Shown here in pieces: positions 1 to 8,331 of a stretch of DNA of 64,000 nucleotides. This DNA is from Deltaproteobacteria bacterium. Its GTDB lineage: Bacteria > Desulfobacterota > Desulfovibrionia > Desulfovibrionales > Desulfovibrionaceae. The stretch spans positions 62,001 through 126,000 of the forward strand of contig JAITWK010000022.1 in the NCBI GenBank assembly GCA_031285295.1. The letters are read 5' to 3'. Position 1 is the stretch's first letter, and each line of letters starts with the position of its first letter. The notes below the pieces were generated by a model. The model made no database searches. It saw only the letters and a list, made by a program, of their open reading frames with translations, and was not told where the DNA came from. The position numbers and the translations under genes were made by a program.

Positions 1-27
1 AAACTAAGCAGTTAGTTAATAGTGTTT

Positions 28-60
28 ACAAGATGAATTTTTATGCAAAAAGACGCTTGT
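28..60 (-). terminator. Stem-loop behind ppaC
   Basis: Arms ACAAG (28-32) and CTTGT (56-60) enclose an inner ATTTTTATGCAAAAAG hairpin just past the pyrophosphatase stop codon. It is a diverged member of a stem-loop family seen again near 3870, 33837 and 49804, each at the 3' end of a minus-strand gene. A terminator role is inferred from position; there is no clean U-tract. Confidence 0.4.
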
Positions 61-64
61 GTGA

Positions 65-1009
65 CTATTTAAAAACGGCTTCCAGCTTGGGCACCACGTC
101 CTTTTTACGGCTCATCACGCCGGGCAGCCAGACGCCTTTGTTCTTGTTGCCACTGCTGTATGTGGTATCAGTTGCAGCCGCGCCAAAAACCTTTTCCGCC
201 AAATTCGCGTCGTCCGACAGAACCAGCAGTTCCGAACCTTCCTTCATAATATCCGTAAGCAACAGCATGATGGTATGGCGGCCTTCAGCCTTGGCCTCGG
301 TCATGGCCTGGCGCAGATCCGCCCGGACTCCGTCCAGCAGTTTGATATCCACCACTTCAAGCTGGCTCACGCCAACCTTCTGGCCGTTCATGGTAAAATC
401 TTTGTAATCGCGGAACAACAATTCACGGGCCGGTACGCCGGTTACCGCCGACTTGACCACGAACATTTCCATGCCCAAAGCTTCGTAATCAGCCACACCG
501 GCCAGGCGGGCCAGTTCCTTGGCGGCTTTGCGATCTTCGTCGGTAGTGGTGGGAGATCTGAAAATCAGGGTATCGGATAAAATGGCGCAAAGCATGAGCC
601 CGGCTATATTACGGGGAATTTCCACGCCGTAATAATCATAAACACCCTTGATCACCGTGCAGGAGCAACCCACGGGCTGCGCCCAAAAGAACAGCGGTGT
701 GGAGGTGGTGATGTCGCCAAGCTTGTGATGGTCAAAAATGCCGAGCAGTTCGGCCTGATCCAGATCTTCCGGGGCTTGTCCGCGATCTGAATGGTCCACC
801 AGAATGACTTTTTTTCCGGCCAAAGGACCAAGCAGTTCCGGAGCCGGAAAGCCGAAAGAGCCCAGCACAAAAGCGGTATCAGGCGGAATTTTGCCCTGGC
901 AGAAAGGCTGGGACGGAACGCCGCGCTTGCTCATGAGATCTGCCGCGGCAATGGCGGAAACGATGGAATCGGTATCAGGATTCTTATGACCAACAACTAC
1001 AGCCGACAT
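65..1009 (-). CDS. ppaC: Manganese-dependent inorganic pyrophosphatase (family II)
   Basis: A cytoplasmic enzyme that hydrolyses pyrophosphate to phosphate and so pulls biosynthetic reactions forward. The 314-residue protein has the family II layout: a DHH domain with GHKNPDTDSI near the N-terminus, VDHSD and FDHHKLG metal-binding motifs in the first 110 residues, then a DHHA2 domain ending in the typical SRKKDVVPKLE segment. The ATG at 1009 is chosen because GGAGG lies six bases upstream; a TTG four codons earlier overlaps that Shine-Dalgarno. Length matches the family (about 310). It follows the PTS genes on the same strand after an 87-bp gap, so it may be the last gene of that run or have its own promoter. 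Confidence 0.95.
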   Translation of the reverse strand: MSAVVVGHKNPDTDSIVSAIAAADLMSKRGVPSQPFCQGKIPPDTAFVLGSFGFPAPELLGPLAGKKVILVDHSDRGQAPEDLDQAELLGIFDHHKLGDITTSTPLFFWAQPVGCSCTVIKGVYDYYGVEIPRNIAGLMLCAILSDTLIFRSPTTTDEDRKAAKELARLAGVADYEALGMEMFVVKSAVTGVPARELLFRDYKDFTMNGQKVGVSQLEVVDIKLLDGVRADLRQAMTEAKAEGRHTIMLLLTDIMKEGSELLVLSDDANLAEKVFGAAATDTTYSSGNKNKGVWLPGVMSRKKDVVPKLEAVFK

Positions 1010-1096
1010 TCTGACCTCCAATTAAAATGCTATAATTTATATTGTAATATTTATTTCAGAAACGAAAAATAACGCAGACCGGGCCGAAGCGTCCAG

Positions 1097-1927
1097 CTAA
1101 AATAATAAAAATACTGCCATCGCCAACGCCCCAGCCACAAAACAGGCCAACGCCCAGCGGATGCGCAGGGCCAGCAGCCCGCCAATCGAAGCCAGAACCC
1201 AGTAAACCCCCCAGGTTTCCAGCATGGGAGAAACATGCGCCACAGGAATATTCAGTATCACGCCCACCGGCCAGACCCCGGATGTAACACCCAAAGCCCA
1301 GACCACCCAAAACAGCAACAAAGCGCAACCGCCATAAAGCGCAAGACAAAGCATAATTTGAATCAGCACTGCCGAACTGATGATCCCACCCAGAGTGGTT
1401 TGGACGGTATCAGCGGTTTGGGCGCTCCGGATCCGGGCAGTCAAAACGGCATCACCGGTTTGGGGCGCGGCTTGTACGGGCAAGCCCGGCGAAGCCTCCA
1501 AGCTTAAAACCTGTAAAAGTTTTTCATAACCCCGCCCGCCGAACCTGGCGCGCAACCATAGCTCCGCCCTGGCTCCCAGCATGGCCGCAGGCAAGCACAG
1601 CACCAGCAAAAGCACTGTCTCCTGCGGGTAAAGCAAATTGAAAGTCAGGGCCAACGGCAAAAAAAGCAGATAGGCAAGCAGGCCTTGCGGTGGGACGTAG
1701 GTTCCGACATAAAAGGAATCCAGCCAGAGCAGCTCAAAAAAAACCGCCGCTGGCAGGGCCAGCATGACATCGCCGTGCGCCAGCCACCAAAGCAGCCCGG
1801 CAAACAGCGGATGCCGGGCCAGACCAAGCCCCAGCCCGGTACGAGCCAGAGTAAGCGCGATAAAAAAAAGACCGGCCAACAGGAACAGCGTGGCCGCCTG
1901 CGCCGGGTCCGGCATCAGCAGTTGCAT
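1097..1927 (-). CDS. PTS mannose/sorbose-family EIIC component
   Basis: An integral membrane subunit of a mannose-class phosphotransferase permease. The 276-residue protein is strongly hydrophobic with about seven or eight membrane segments and the family-like stretch FFELLWLDSFYVGTYVPPQG (residues about 63-82). TGAGG sits just upstream of the ATG. It lies 29 bp after the IIB gene in the order IIA-IIB-IIC. The usual partner IID gene does not follow; the next gene is the pyrophosphatase. The class is clear, but substrate and transport activity are not. Without IID the system may be incomplete, may use a IID encoded elsewhere, or may act mainly in regulation. Confidence 0.8.
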   Translation of the reverse strand: MQLLMPDPAQAATLFLLAGLFFIALTLARTGLGLGLARHPLFAGLLWWLAHGDVMLALPAAVFFELLWLDSFYVGTYVPPQGLLAYLLFLPLALTFNLLYPQETVLLLVLCLPAAMLGARAELWLRARFGGRGYEKLLQVLSLEASPGLPVQAAPQTGDAVLTARIRSAQTADTVQTTLGGIISSAVLIQIMLCLALYGGCALLLFWVVWALGVTSGVWPVGVILNIPVAHVSPMLETWGVYWVLASIGGLLALRIRWALACFVAGALAMAVFLLF

Positions 1928-1956
1928 GGCCTCACCATTGTTTTATTCACGTAAGC

Positions 1957-2418
1957 TCACCACTGCTTCACCTGCGGATTATCAGCCGGAATGCTGCGAA
2001 AATCCAGAGCCACCTCATTTTCCTCCAGATAGCGCAAACAGGCTTCGTCATCCGGCGATATGGCCACATGCGAACAGATCTGTTTTTTATCCGGCCCGTA
2101 ATGGAGATTGCCGACATTGCAGGTATCGAAAGCCAGGCCCAGATCATAGGCACTTCTGGCGTCCCGGCAATTGGCGAACAGAATTAAAGCGCTCTCGTTC
2201 TTGCGTTCATAAGCGGCAATCAATTTTGGCAATTCATCCAGCCGCGCAAACTCCGTATGGATGCGTGAAGGCACGGCCAAAAGCAGAATCTGCTGGCGCA
2301 AAGGCTCATCAGCCATCTCATTGTTGGCTACAACCAGATTACCGGCCCTGGTATAGGGCAGCCAGGCCTCGATGACCTGCCCATGAATCAGGCGATTATC
2401 AATGCGATACCAAATCAT
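1957..2418 (-). CDS. PTS mannose-family EIIB component
   Basis: The cytoplasmic phosphocarrier that passes phosphate from IIA to the incoming sugar. The 153-residue protein opens with RIDNRLIHGQV, the mannose/sorbose IIB active-site signature, with phospho-accepting His12. It has the usual length and sits 4 bp after IIA and 29 bp before IIC, so the three genes are very probably cotranscribed. No strong Shine-Dalgarno precedes the ATG, consistent with translational coupling to IIA. Sugar specificity cannot be read from the sequence. Confidence 0.88.
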   Translation of the reverse strand: MIWYRIDNRLIHGQVIEAWLPYTRAGNLVVANNEMADEPLRQQILLLAVPSRIHTEFARLDELPKLIAAYERKNESALILFANCRDARSAYDLGLAFDTCNVGNLHYGPDKKQICSHVAISPDDEACLRYLEENEVALDFRSIPADNPQVKQW

Positions 2419-2422
2419 GTTT

Positions 2423-2905
2423 TTACGCTTCGGTTTTTTCCACGCGTTTACCGCGACTGCGCAAAATTTCCCCGGCTATGGCAATGCCTTCCCGCCCGGC
2501 TTCGCAAGCCAGATCAGCCAGTTCAAGCAAGGGCTTTTTGCGGCTGCCGCAAACCTTGAGCAGCATGGGCAGGTTCACGCCGGTAAGCACTTCCAGATTG
2601 GTATTGCCGCCCAACAAGGAAAGGCTGAGGTTGGTAGGCGTGCCGCCAAACATATCGGTAAGCACCAGTACGCCGGACCCGTTATCCAGCAGCCGGACCG
2701 CGTCTTTAAGCCGCTGCACGGTTTCGCCCACATCGTTGTTGATATCAACCTGAATGCAGACGCAATCCTGAATCGGGCCGAGTATATGTTCAGCCGCCCG
2801 CAACAGGGAAGCGCCGTAATCAACATGCGTTACAATGACCACGCCAACATTGGTCACACCAACAGCGCCAACATTGGCCGAGTGGCCGTTTTCTTCTACA
2901 GGCAT
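2423..2905 (-). CDS. PTS mannose-family EIIA component
   Basis: Accepts phosphate from HPr and donates it to IIB. The 160-residue protein has the IIA-Man phosphorylation site VIVTHVDYGASLL (His27) and the conserved DMFGGTPTN segment. About 17 residues precede the usual domain start, and the DNA there contains two copies of CCAATGTTGGCG. A GTG at codon 17 is an alternative start, but it has no better Shine-Dalgarno. The gene begins 2 bp after rapZ. Neither HPr nor EI is encoded in the window. The placement beside rapZ and rpoN resembles the nitrogen-PTS neighbourhood of enterobacteria, where PTS proteins act as regulators; a regulatory role here is inference. Confidence 0.85.
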   Translation of the reverse strand: MPVEENGHSANVGAVGVTNVGVVIVTHVDYGASLLRAAEHILGPIQDCVCIQVDINNDVGETVQRLKDAVRLLDNGSGVLVLTDMFGGTPTNLSLSLLGGNTNLEVLTGVNLPMLLKVCGSRKKPLLELADLACEAGREGIAIAGEILRSRGKRVEKTEA

Positions 2906-2907
2906 AA

Positions 2908-3816
2908 CTACCCCAACTCCAGATGGCGGTGTTCGGAGCTCACCGCGTAATTGTGTTCTTTAAGAGCCCTGGCTACGGCCTCGGTAACAGCCACCGAGCG
3001 GTGCCTGCCGCCGGTGCAGCCAAGGGCGATGGTTACCCGATAACGGCCTTCGCTTTCATAAAGCGGCAGCAGATATTCCAAAAAATCCAGCAACTTCGGT
3101 ACAAACTCCGCGCCCGGCGCTTTGCCAAGCACATATTCGACAATGGGCGCGTCCTTGCCGCTCAGGGGGCGCAACTCCTCAACAAAATACGGGTTGGGCA
3201 GAAAGCGCAAATCATAAAGCAGATCGGCCTCAGCCGGAACCCCGTATTTGAAGCCAAAAGAAATCAGATGCACCCTGAAATTACGGCTGCGGTCAAACCA
3301 GGTTTGCAGGCGTTTTTGGATAAAACGGCGCAAATCATGAATGGAAAAAGCCGTGGTATCAATAACCATATCAGCGTTGTTGCGCAGCGGTGACAAACGC
3401 TCGTGCTCGGCCAGCACGGCCTGCTCCAGGCCCAGCCCTTCCGCTTCAAGCGGATGCGGCCGCCGGGTGGTGGCGTAGCGGCGCATGATTACATCCAGAT
3501 CCGCCTCCAGAAAAAACAGGCGGATACTGCCGCCAAGGCCGCGCAGCTTCAGGAGCGGCCCAAGATAACCCCGGGCCGCATCCTGCTGCCGAAAATCCAG
3601 TCCCAGAACCAAACCACTATAATGCGCCAGAGCCTCCGGGTTCAGCAAATCCAGCATCTGCGGCATGAGGTCCATGGGCATGCCATCAATGACGAAAAAC
3701 CGCATGTCCTCCAGCACATTGATGAAAGTACTTTTGCCCGCACCAGAAAGACCGGCCAGCAAAATTACCGGAAAGGCCGCGCCTTTAACCGCACCGCTGT
3801 CATTTAGCTGAGACAT
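2908..3816 (-). CDS. rapZ: RapZ-family nucleotide-binding RNase adapter
   Basis: In Escherichia coli RapZ binds the small RNA GlmZ and presents it to RNase E, tuning glucosamine-6-phosphate synthesis; whether that holds in this lineage is unknown. The 302-residue protein has the Walker A GLSGAGKST at residues 22-30, a following VIDGMPMDLMPQ segment, and the C-terminal ALGCTGGRHRSV motif typical of the family. Length is normal (about 285-300). The gene is sandwiched between hpf and the PTS IIA gene on the same strand, the same association seen in many proteobacteria. Confidence 0.93.
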   Translation of the reverse strand: MSQLNDSGAVKGAAFPVILLAGLSGAGKSTFINVLEDMRFFVIDGMPMDLMPQMLDLLNPEALAHYSGLVLGLDFRQQDAARGYLGPLLKLRGLGGSIRLFFLEADLDVIMRRYATTRRPHPLEAEGLGLEQAVLAEHERLSPLRNNADMVIDTTAFSIHDLRRFIQKRLQTWFDRSRNFRVHLISFGFKYGVPAEADLLYDLRFLPNPYFVEELRPLSGKDAPIVEYVLGKAPGAEFVPKLLDFLEYLLPLYESEGRYRVTIALGCTGGRHRSVAVTEAVARALKEHNYAVSSEHRHLELG

Positions 3817-3869
3817 CTTCTACTTCTAACCTTAAAAACTAAATAATAACACCATATTATATTGTATTA

Positions 3870-3907
3870 TCACGAGATGAATTTTTGTTACAAAAAGGCG
3901 CTCGTGA
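3870..3907 (-). terminator. Stem-loop behind hpf
   Basis: Perfect arms TCACGAG (3870-3876) and CTCGTGA (3901-3907) surround an inner TTTTTGTTACAAAAA hairpin (3882-3896). It abuts the hpf stop codon. The best-formed member of the 3'-end stem-loop family. Terminator or mRNA-stabilising role inferred from position. Confidence 0.6.
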
Positions 3908-3908
3908 C

Positions 3909-4463
3909 TTAACGATTAGCCGGAGGCACGATTAGCCCCAGGCTACCGTTGGATCGCTTGTACAGCACGCTCACAGAGTCGGTTTCCGCGTTAAGAAAAA
4001 CCAGAAAATCATCATCACGCTGATCCAGTTGCATGGCGGCCTCGTCAACATGCATGGGCTTGGGTTCGAAATAATCCACACCCACGATTTGGCGGTTGCT
4101 GCCCTCGCCCACGGCCTGATAGCTGAAAACCTCAATTTCGGAGGCTACCGGCGCCTTGCCGCCGCTGCGACGCTTTTCCTTAATCTTTTCAAAATGCTTC
4201 TTGAGTTGGGATTCCAGCTTGTCCAGCACCATATCCACACTGGCGTACATGTCCTGCGATGTTTCCATGGCGGAAACATTCAGGCTGTCGCCGGTAAACA
4301 ACACTTCGATCTTGTGCCGAAACTTGTCGACGCTCATGTTTACGCTGATGTCGGCAGTGTCTGCCTTTGGAATGAAACGGGTCAGCTTTTCAAAGCGGCG
4401 GGCGGCATACTTCTTGAGGTGTTCCGAAGGTTCGAAATTCTTGAAGGTGTAGGAAATATTCAT
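3909..4463 (-). CDS. hpf: Ribosome hibernation promoting factor, long form
   Basis: Binds the 30S decoding region in slow growth and, in the long form, dimerises ribosomes into inactive 100S particles. The 184-residue protein has the N-terminal sigma-54 modulation/S30AE fold (residues 1 to about 100) and a C-terminal tail domain (about 125-184) with the YFEPKPMHVDEAAMQL signature of long HPF. The ATG at 4463 has GGGAG seven bases upstream; an in-frame TTG two codons earlier is less likely. It follows rpoN by 41 bp, a classical linkage. Confidence 0.95.
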   Translation of the reverse strand: MNISYTFKNFEPSEHLKKYAARRFEKLTRFIPKADTADISVNMSVDKFRHKIEVLFTGDSLNVSAMETSQDMYASVDMVLDKLESQLKKHFEKIKEKRRSGGKAPVASEIEVFSYQAVGEGSNRQIVGVDYFEPKPMHVDEAAMQLDQRDDDFLVFLNAETDSVSVLYKRSNGSLGLIVPPANR

Positions 4464-4504
4464 AAACAATCTCCCGGGTTATAAATTGCCTGTCCAGCCT
4501 CACA

Positions 4505-5929
4505 TTATAAAACTTCCTTGCGCTTTGACGAGGAAGGAATACCTAAAGCCATGCGATATTTGGCCACAGTTCTGCGGGCGATATTCAATTTAAGGGCATC
4601 CTGCAACATTTCTACTATCTTCTCATCACTAAGCGGAGCCTTGGGATCTTCATCGGAAATGTATTTTTTGATCTGTACCTTGACGCTTTCTGATCCTACT
4701 TCACTGCCATCGTCCAGGGCCAGGGAACTGTTAAAGAAATACTTTAATTCGTAAACGCCAAAAGGAGTGGCCACATATTTGTTGGAGGTGACCCGGCTGA
4801 TCGTGGATTCGTGCATGGCGACATCTTCGGCTATTTCTTTGAGAATCAATGGCCGCAGGCGGGTTGGGCCTTCTTCAAAAAAGCCCCGCTGGTACTTAAC
4901 AATGCTCTCCACAACCTTATAAAGAGTGCGTTGACGCTGGTGCAAACTTTTGATCAGCCAGGAGGCCGAACGCATACGCTCCTGAAAATAATCCTTGTCC
5001 TTGGCACCGGAAAGCGAATCCAGACTATCGGAATAAAGCGAAGAAAGCTGCAATTGCGGCAACCCTTCATCATTCAGGGCAATGATGAAATCATCTTCGT
5101 ACTTGTAAACATAAACGTCCGGCGCAATGTAGTTAGGTTCCACATCACCGAAGCTGGCTCCGGGCATAGGGTCCAGCGACTGGATTATATCCAGGTATTC
5201 CTTGAGGTCTTCGGAAGTAAGCTTGAATTTGCGCAGAATCGGCTTGTAGCGGCGCGATTCCAGATCCTCAAGGTGATCCTTGATCAGGGAAAGCAGAATC
5301 GGATCGCGATCATATTTCAGCACTTCAATCTGTACCAGCAGGCATTCCTGCGGCGTACGCGCGGCAACGCCAACCGGATCAAAACGCTGTACAACCTTCA
5401 GCACGGCCTCGGCTTCTTCAGGCTTGCAGGCGGCCAGTTCTGAAATATCCTCCAGGCTGGCTTCCAGATAACCGCTGGAACTAAGGTTGCCAATGATGGC
5501 CTCGCCAATTTCCTGCTCTTTTTCATTCAGGGGCGAAAGCCGCAATTGCCAGAGCAAATGTCCAGCCAGGGTTGGATTGGAAGCGTAACGGGTTTCAAAC
5601 AGATTGCCGTCTTCCGGCAGTTCCGCCTCACGCGAAGCCGCCTGACGGGAGGTGCTGGCAAAATCGCCGAGGTAATCTTCCCAGTCGGCGTTATTGGCCG
5701 CTTCGCGGGTATAGGCGTCATCAAACTCGGCGGTTTCAGGACGCTCTTCGTAAGTTTCCTGCCGCTCCTCAACAGACTCTTCCAGAAAAGGATTTTCCAG
5801 AAGCTCCTGCTGCACCATATCAACCAGCTCAATACGGGAAAGCTGCAACAGCTTGATGGCCTGCTGCAACTGCGGGGTCATAACCAGCTGCTGGCTGAGT
5901 TTAAGTTGTTGTCTGAGTTCTAATGCCAT
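4505..5929 (-). CDS. rpoN: RNA polymerase sigma-54 factor
   Basis: Directs RNA polymerase to -24/-12 promoters that need AAA+ activators. The 474-residue protein shows all parts: a Gln-rich region I (MTPQLQQAIKLLQLSRIEL, residues about 17-35), an acidic region II, the core-binding domain, a helix-turn-helix (HESTISRVTSNKYV), and near the C-terminus the RpoN box ARRTVAKYRMALGIP. Length is normal. It is upstream of hpf and downstream of lptB on the same strand, but a 250-bp gap holding a long palindromic element separates it from lptB, so it may have its own promoter. Confidence 0.97.
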   Translation of the reverse strand: MALELRQQLKLSQQLVMTPQLQQAIKLLQLSRIELVDMVQQELLENPFLEESVEERQETYEERPETAEFDDAYTREAANNADWEDYLGDFASTSRQAASREAELPEDGNLFETRYASNPTLAGHLLWQLRLSPLNEKEQEIGEAIIGNLSSSGYLEASLEDISELAACKPEEAEAVLKVVQRFDPVGVAARTPQECLLVQIEVLKYDRDPILLSLIKDHLEDLESRRYKPILRKFKLTSEDLKEYLDIIQSLDPMPGASFGDVEPNYIAPDVYVYKYEDDFIIALNDEGLPQLQLSSLYSDSLDSLSGAKDKDYFQERMRSASWLIKSLHQRQRTLYKVVESIVKYQRGFFEEGPTRLRPLILKEIAEDVAMHESTISRVTSNKYVATPFGVYELKYFFNSSLALDDGSEVGSESVKVQIKKYISDEDPKAPLSDEKIVEMLQDALKLNIARRTVAKYRMALGIPSSSKRKEVL

Positions 5930-6032
5930 TTTAACCGCGCATAAAATTTGGAATAGGCGAACAAAAAAGTTCTATGCCAAAATCATGCCACAGTTTAGAA
6001 TATATAGCAAGTACGCGCACTGGCCGGGCAGC

Positions 6033-6147
6033 GCCTAATTTTGCCGTGATACTTCGTCAGGCATCGTTTTTTGCTCCGGTCGAGTACCAAAAGAGTACGC
6101 TTCCTTCGCAAAAAACTCGCCTTCCTCGTCTGACGGCAAACTTAGGC
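6033..6147. repeat. Long palindromic element, copy A
   Basis: A 115-bp imperfect palindrome between lptB and rpoN. Terminal arms run GCCTAATTTTGCCGT (6033-6047) and ACGGCAAACTTAGGC (6133-6147). An inner inverted pair is CGTTTTTTGC/GCAAAAAAC, around a central segment with GAGTACCAAAAGAGTAC. Copies C and E are nearly the same sequence in the opposite orientation. A short peptide reading frame ending in PEQKTMPDEVSRQN crosses it and is an artefact of the repeat, not a gene. Confidence 0.85.
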
Positions 6148-6182
6148 ACTGCCTATACATTAGCTGAGGATGATAAAAGAAA

Positions 6183-6905
6183 TTAGAGCGAGAACCCTTC
6201 GCCCAGGTAAACGCTTCTGGCTCTGGAGTCGGCCACAATCTGCTCGGGAGCGCCCTCAATGATTACGCTGCCCTGATGCACCAGATAGGCGCGATCGCAA
6301 ATGCTCAGGGTTTCGCGCACGTTATGGTCGGAAATCAGGATGCCGATGCCCTTATCGCGCAAGCCGCGAATCAGCGACTGGATATCATCGACAGCCAGCG
6401 GGTCGATACCGGCAAAAGGCTCGTCCAGCAGTACGAACTTGGGATGGCGGATCAGGGCCCTGGCCAGTTCAAGCCTGCGCCGTTCGCCGCCGGAAAGGAA
6501 GGATGCCGTGGATTTGTAAAGGTGATCAATACGGAACTCGCGCAAAAGCTCCATGGCCCGATCCTGCCGCTGGCTTTTATCAAGGCCGGTGTATTCCAGA
6601 ATAATCATCAGGTTGTCCAGCACCGAGAGCGTGCGAAAAATGGAACTTTCCTGCGGCAGATAGGAAAGCCCCACTCTGGCCCGGTCATGCAAAGGCCAAC
6701 CGGCAATATCCATGTCGTTCAGATAGACATGCCCGGCGGAAGGTTTGCGGATGCCCGTGATCATATAAAAAGTAGTGGTCTTGCCTGCCCCGTTGGGGCC
6801 AAGCAGTCCGACAATTTCGCCGGTATTCACCGTAAGCGAGACATCGCGCACCACTGTGCGGTCACCGTAACGCTTGTAAAGACTTTCAGTTCTGATGGTA
6901 TTCAT
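6183..6905 (-). CDS. lptB: LPS export ABC transporter ATPase LptB
   Basis: Cytoplasmic ATPase of the LptB2FGC complex, which extracts lipopolysaccharide from the inner membrane for transport to the outer membrane. The 240-residue protein carries Walker A GPNGAGKT (residues 36-43), the signature LSGGERRRLE (about 138), Walker B FVLLDEPFAGID and the switch histidine in LISDHNVRE, all standard for LptB. It starts 5 bp after lptA ends. The order kdsA-kdsC-lptC-lptA-lptB is the classical LPS gene cluster. LptF and LptG are not in the window. Confidence 0.96.
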   Translation of the reverse strand: MNTIRTESLYKRYGDRTVVRDVSLTVNTGEIVGLLGPNGAGKTTTFYMITGIRKPSAGHVYLNDMDIAGWPLHDRARVGLSYLPQESSIFRTLSVLDNLMIILEYTGLDKSQRQDRAMELLREFRIDHLYKSTASFLSGGERRRLELARALIRHPKFVLLDEPFAGIDPLAVDDIQSLIRGLRDKGIGILISDHNVRETLSICDRAYLVHQGSVIIEGAPEQIVADSRARSVYLGEGFSL

Positions 6906-6910
6906 GGACT

Positions 6911-7507
6911 TTATTTGCGTTCTTTGGATTCAAAGTCAACCTTGACGTTACCCTGGGCTTCGCTCCGGTTGTCTGTAAGATAGAAGAAAATCACATCTGC
7001 GCTAAGCTTGTTGCTATCTTCAAACAGCACCGGATTGCCATCCATGCGCAGCACTTCGTCACGCACGGTATAGGTGGCCTTTTCGCAGGTGGCCAGACGA
7101 TTTTGCGGCAGCGCAATACGCACTCCGGTATGAGCGATAATTTTTTCCACTTTGCCCGCATTCATGGGCAGGCCGTTATTGTCGGCCTTGCCTCCGCCGG
7201 AAGCTCCGGCAGCGGAACTATCACCCGGCGCGGCCAGATAAAGCTCAAGCCTTGCGGAAGTGAGTGTGAAATCGGGATGTACTACTTTTACCTTGCCGGA
7301 AAAAGTAACTTTACGCGCCTCGGAATTGTAGACCATGGACTCGGAAGTCACTTTGGTAATCGCGGCCTTGCTTGCGGAAGAGCCATTGGTCCGCCCGGCC
7401 GGTACAGTCTGCGCGGCTTGGGCTGGATTGGGCTCCGGTTGTGCGCAAAGCAGCGCCAGCAGGCACAAACAGAACGCTACGCGTAAACAGGAAAAGCTGG
7501 AGTACAT
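6911..7507 (-). CDS. lptA: LPS transport periplasmic protein LptA
   Basis: Forms the periplasmic bridge along which LPS slides between LptC and LptD. From the ATG at 7507 the protein has 198 residues: a signal peptide (hydrophobic VAFCLCLLALLC, cleavage near AQA-AQ), then an OstA-like beta-jellyroll with VTFSGKVKVVHPDFTLTSARLELYL and a final LTDNRSEAQGNVKVDF repeat. A Gly/Ser/Ala-rich loop (about residues 100-113) interrupts the fold. A TTG six codons upstream is an alternative start. The Shine-Dalgarno (GGCGGT) is weak. It sits between lptC and lptB. Confidence 0.88.
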   Translation of the reverse strand: MYSSFSCLRVAFCLCLLALLCAQPEPNPAQAAQTVPAGRTNGSSASKAAITKVTSESMVYNSEARKVTFSGKVKVVHPDFTLTSARLELYLAAPGDSSAAGASGGGKADNNGLPMNAGKVEKIIAHTGVRIALPQNRLATCEKATYTVRDEVLRMDGNPVLFEDSNKLSADVIFFYLTDNRSEAQGNVKVDFESKERK

Positions 7508-7557
7508 CAAGCTACCGCCAAACAATAAAAAGTTAAAAAATCAATGCGGGGACGCAC

Positions 7558-8328
7558 CTAATCAGCGTTTGCCGGCTCAATACCACTTTGCGCCGCCGCT
7601 TCAGGAGGCACAATACCGGGAACAGGCCGTTCCGGGCGGGATACGTTTTCCCAGTCAACGCGGACATCGCCGTAAGCATAAAGCACGTTTTCATCCAGAT
7701 TCCAGACCACGCGATTCGCCTCGCCGTCCATGCCTCTGGCACTGAAATCAGCATGGCCCGGGCTGACCAGTTGGCGCTTGCCGCCGGAATACTCAAGCAA
7801 TTGCGAGAGCAGAGTCTTATCCGCGTTGGTGACATGCACTTTTTCAATAAAACGCATTATATCGCGTTCCTGATCCACCTCGCCCAAACGGGAAAGCACG
7901 GTCAGGATATTTTCCGGATCCAAAACGGACTGCGCCAACACAACTTCGGATATATCAGGCGTCGCATCCTGCAAAGTATCCGCCGGAGTCAAATAATAGG
8001 TCAAATAAGGCTCCACAGCCTGAATCAAGCCATCCTGTCCGGCCATGTCCGCCTGTTTGGCCACCAGAGTCCACTGGAGTTTGCCCTCTTCACCCTGGGA
8101 AAGCTCAAGCCCCTCAATATTCATGCTCCGGCGTCCGGAGTCACCCGACTCGGCGGATTCGCCAACCACGGCGGGTTCGGAAGTGTTGGCCGCTTCACCA
8201 GATTCGCTTGTAATGCCGGGCGTAGCGGAATCATACGGCGCATCAAGCTCCTCTTGATTCCGGATCAAAAAAGCGGCCATAACGACTATAAGAATTATGG
8301 CGAGAATCGCCAATTTACCTTTGTTCAT
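7558..8328 (-). CDS. lptC: LPS export protein LptC
   Basis: Inner-membrane anchored periplasmic protein that takes LPS from LptFG and hands it to LptA. The 256-residue protein has one N-terminal membrane anchor (residues 5-22, LAILAIILIVVMAAFLI), a Ser/Glu-rich linker (about 30-66), then an LptC-like jellyroll ending with the typical HADFSARGMDGEANRVVWNLDENVLYAYGDV region. It is longer than E. coli LptC (191) because of the linker and a Pro-rich tail. Assignment rests on fold-like features plus position between kdsC and lptA. Confidence 0.85.
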   Translation of the reverse strand: MNKGKLAILAIILIVVMAAFLIRNQEELDAPYDSATPGITSESGEAANTSEPAVVGESAESGDSGRRSMNIEGLELSQGEEGKLQWTLVAKQADMAGQDGLIQAVEPYLTYYLTPADTLQDATPDISEVVLAQSVLDPENILTVLSRLGEVDQERDIMRFIEKVHVTNADKTLLSQLLEYSGGKRQLVSPGHADFSARGMDGEANRVVWNLDENVLYAYGDVRVDWENVSRPERPVPGIVPPEAAAQSGIEPANAD

Positions 8329-8331
8329 AAA

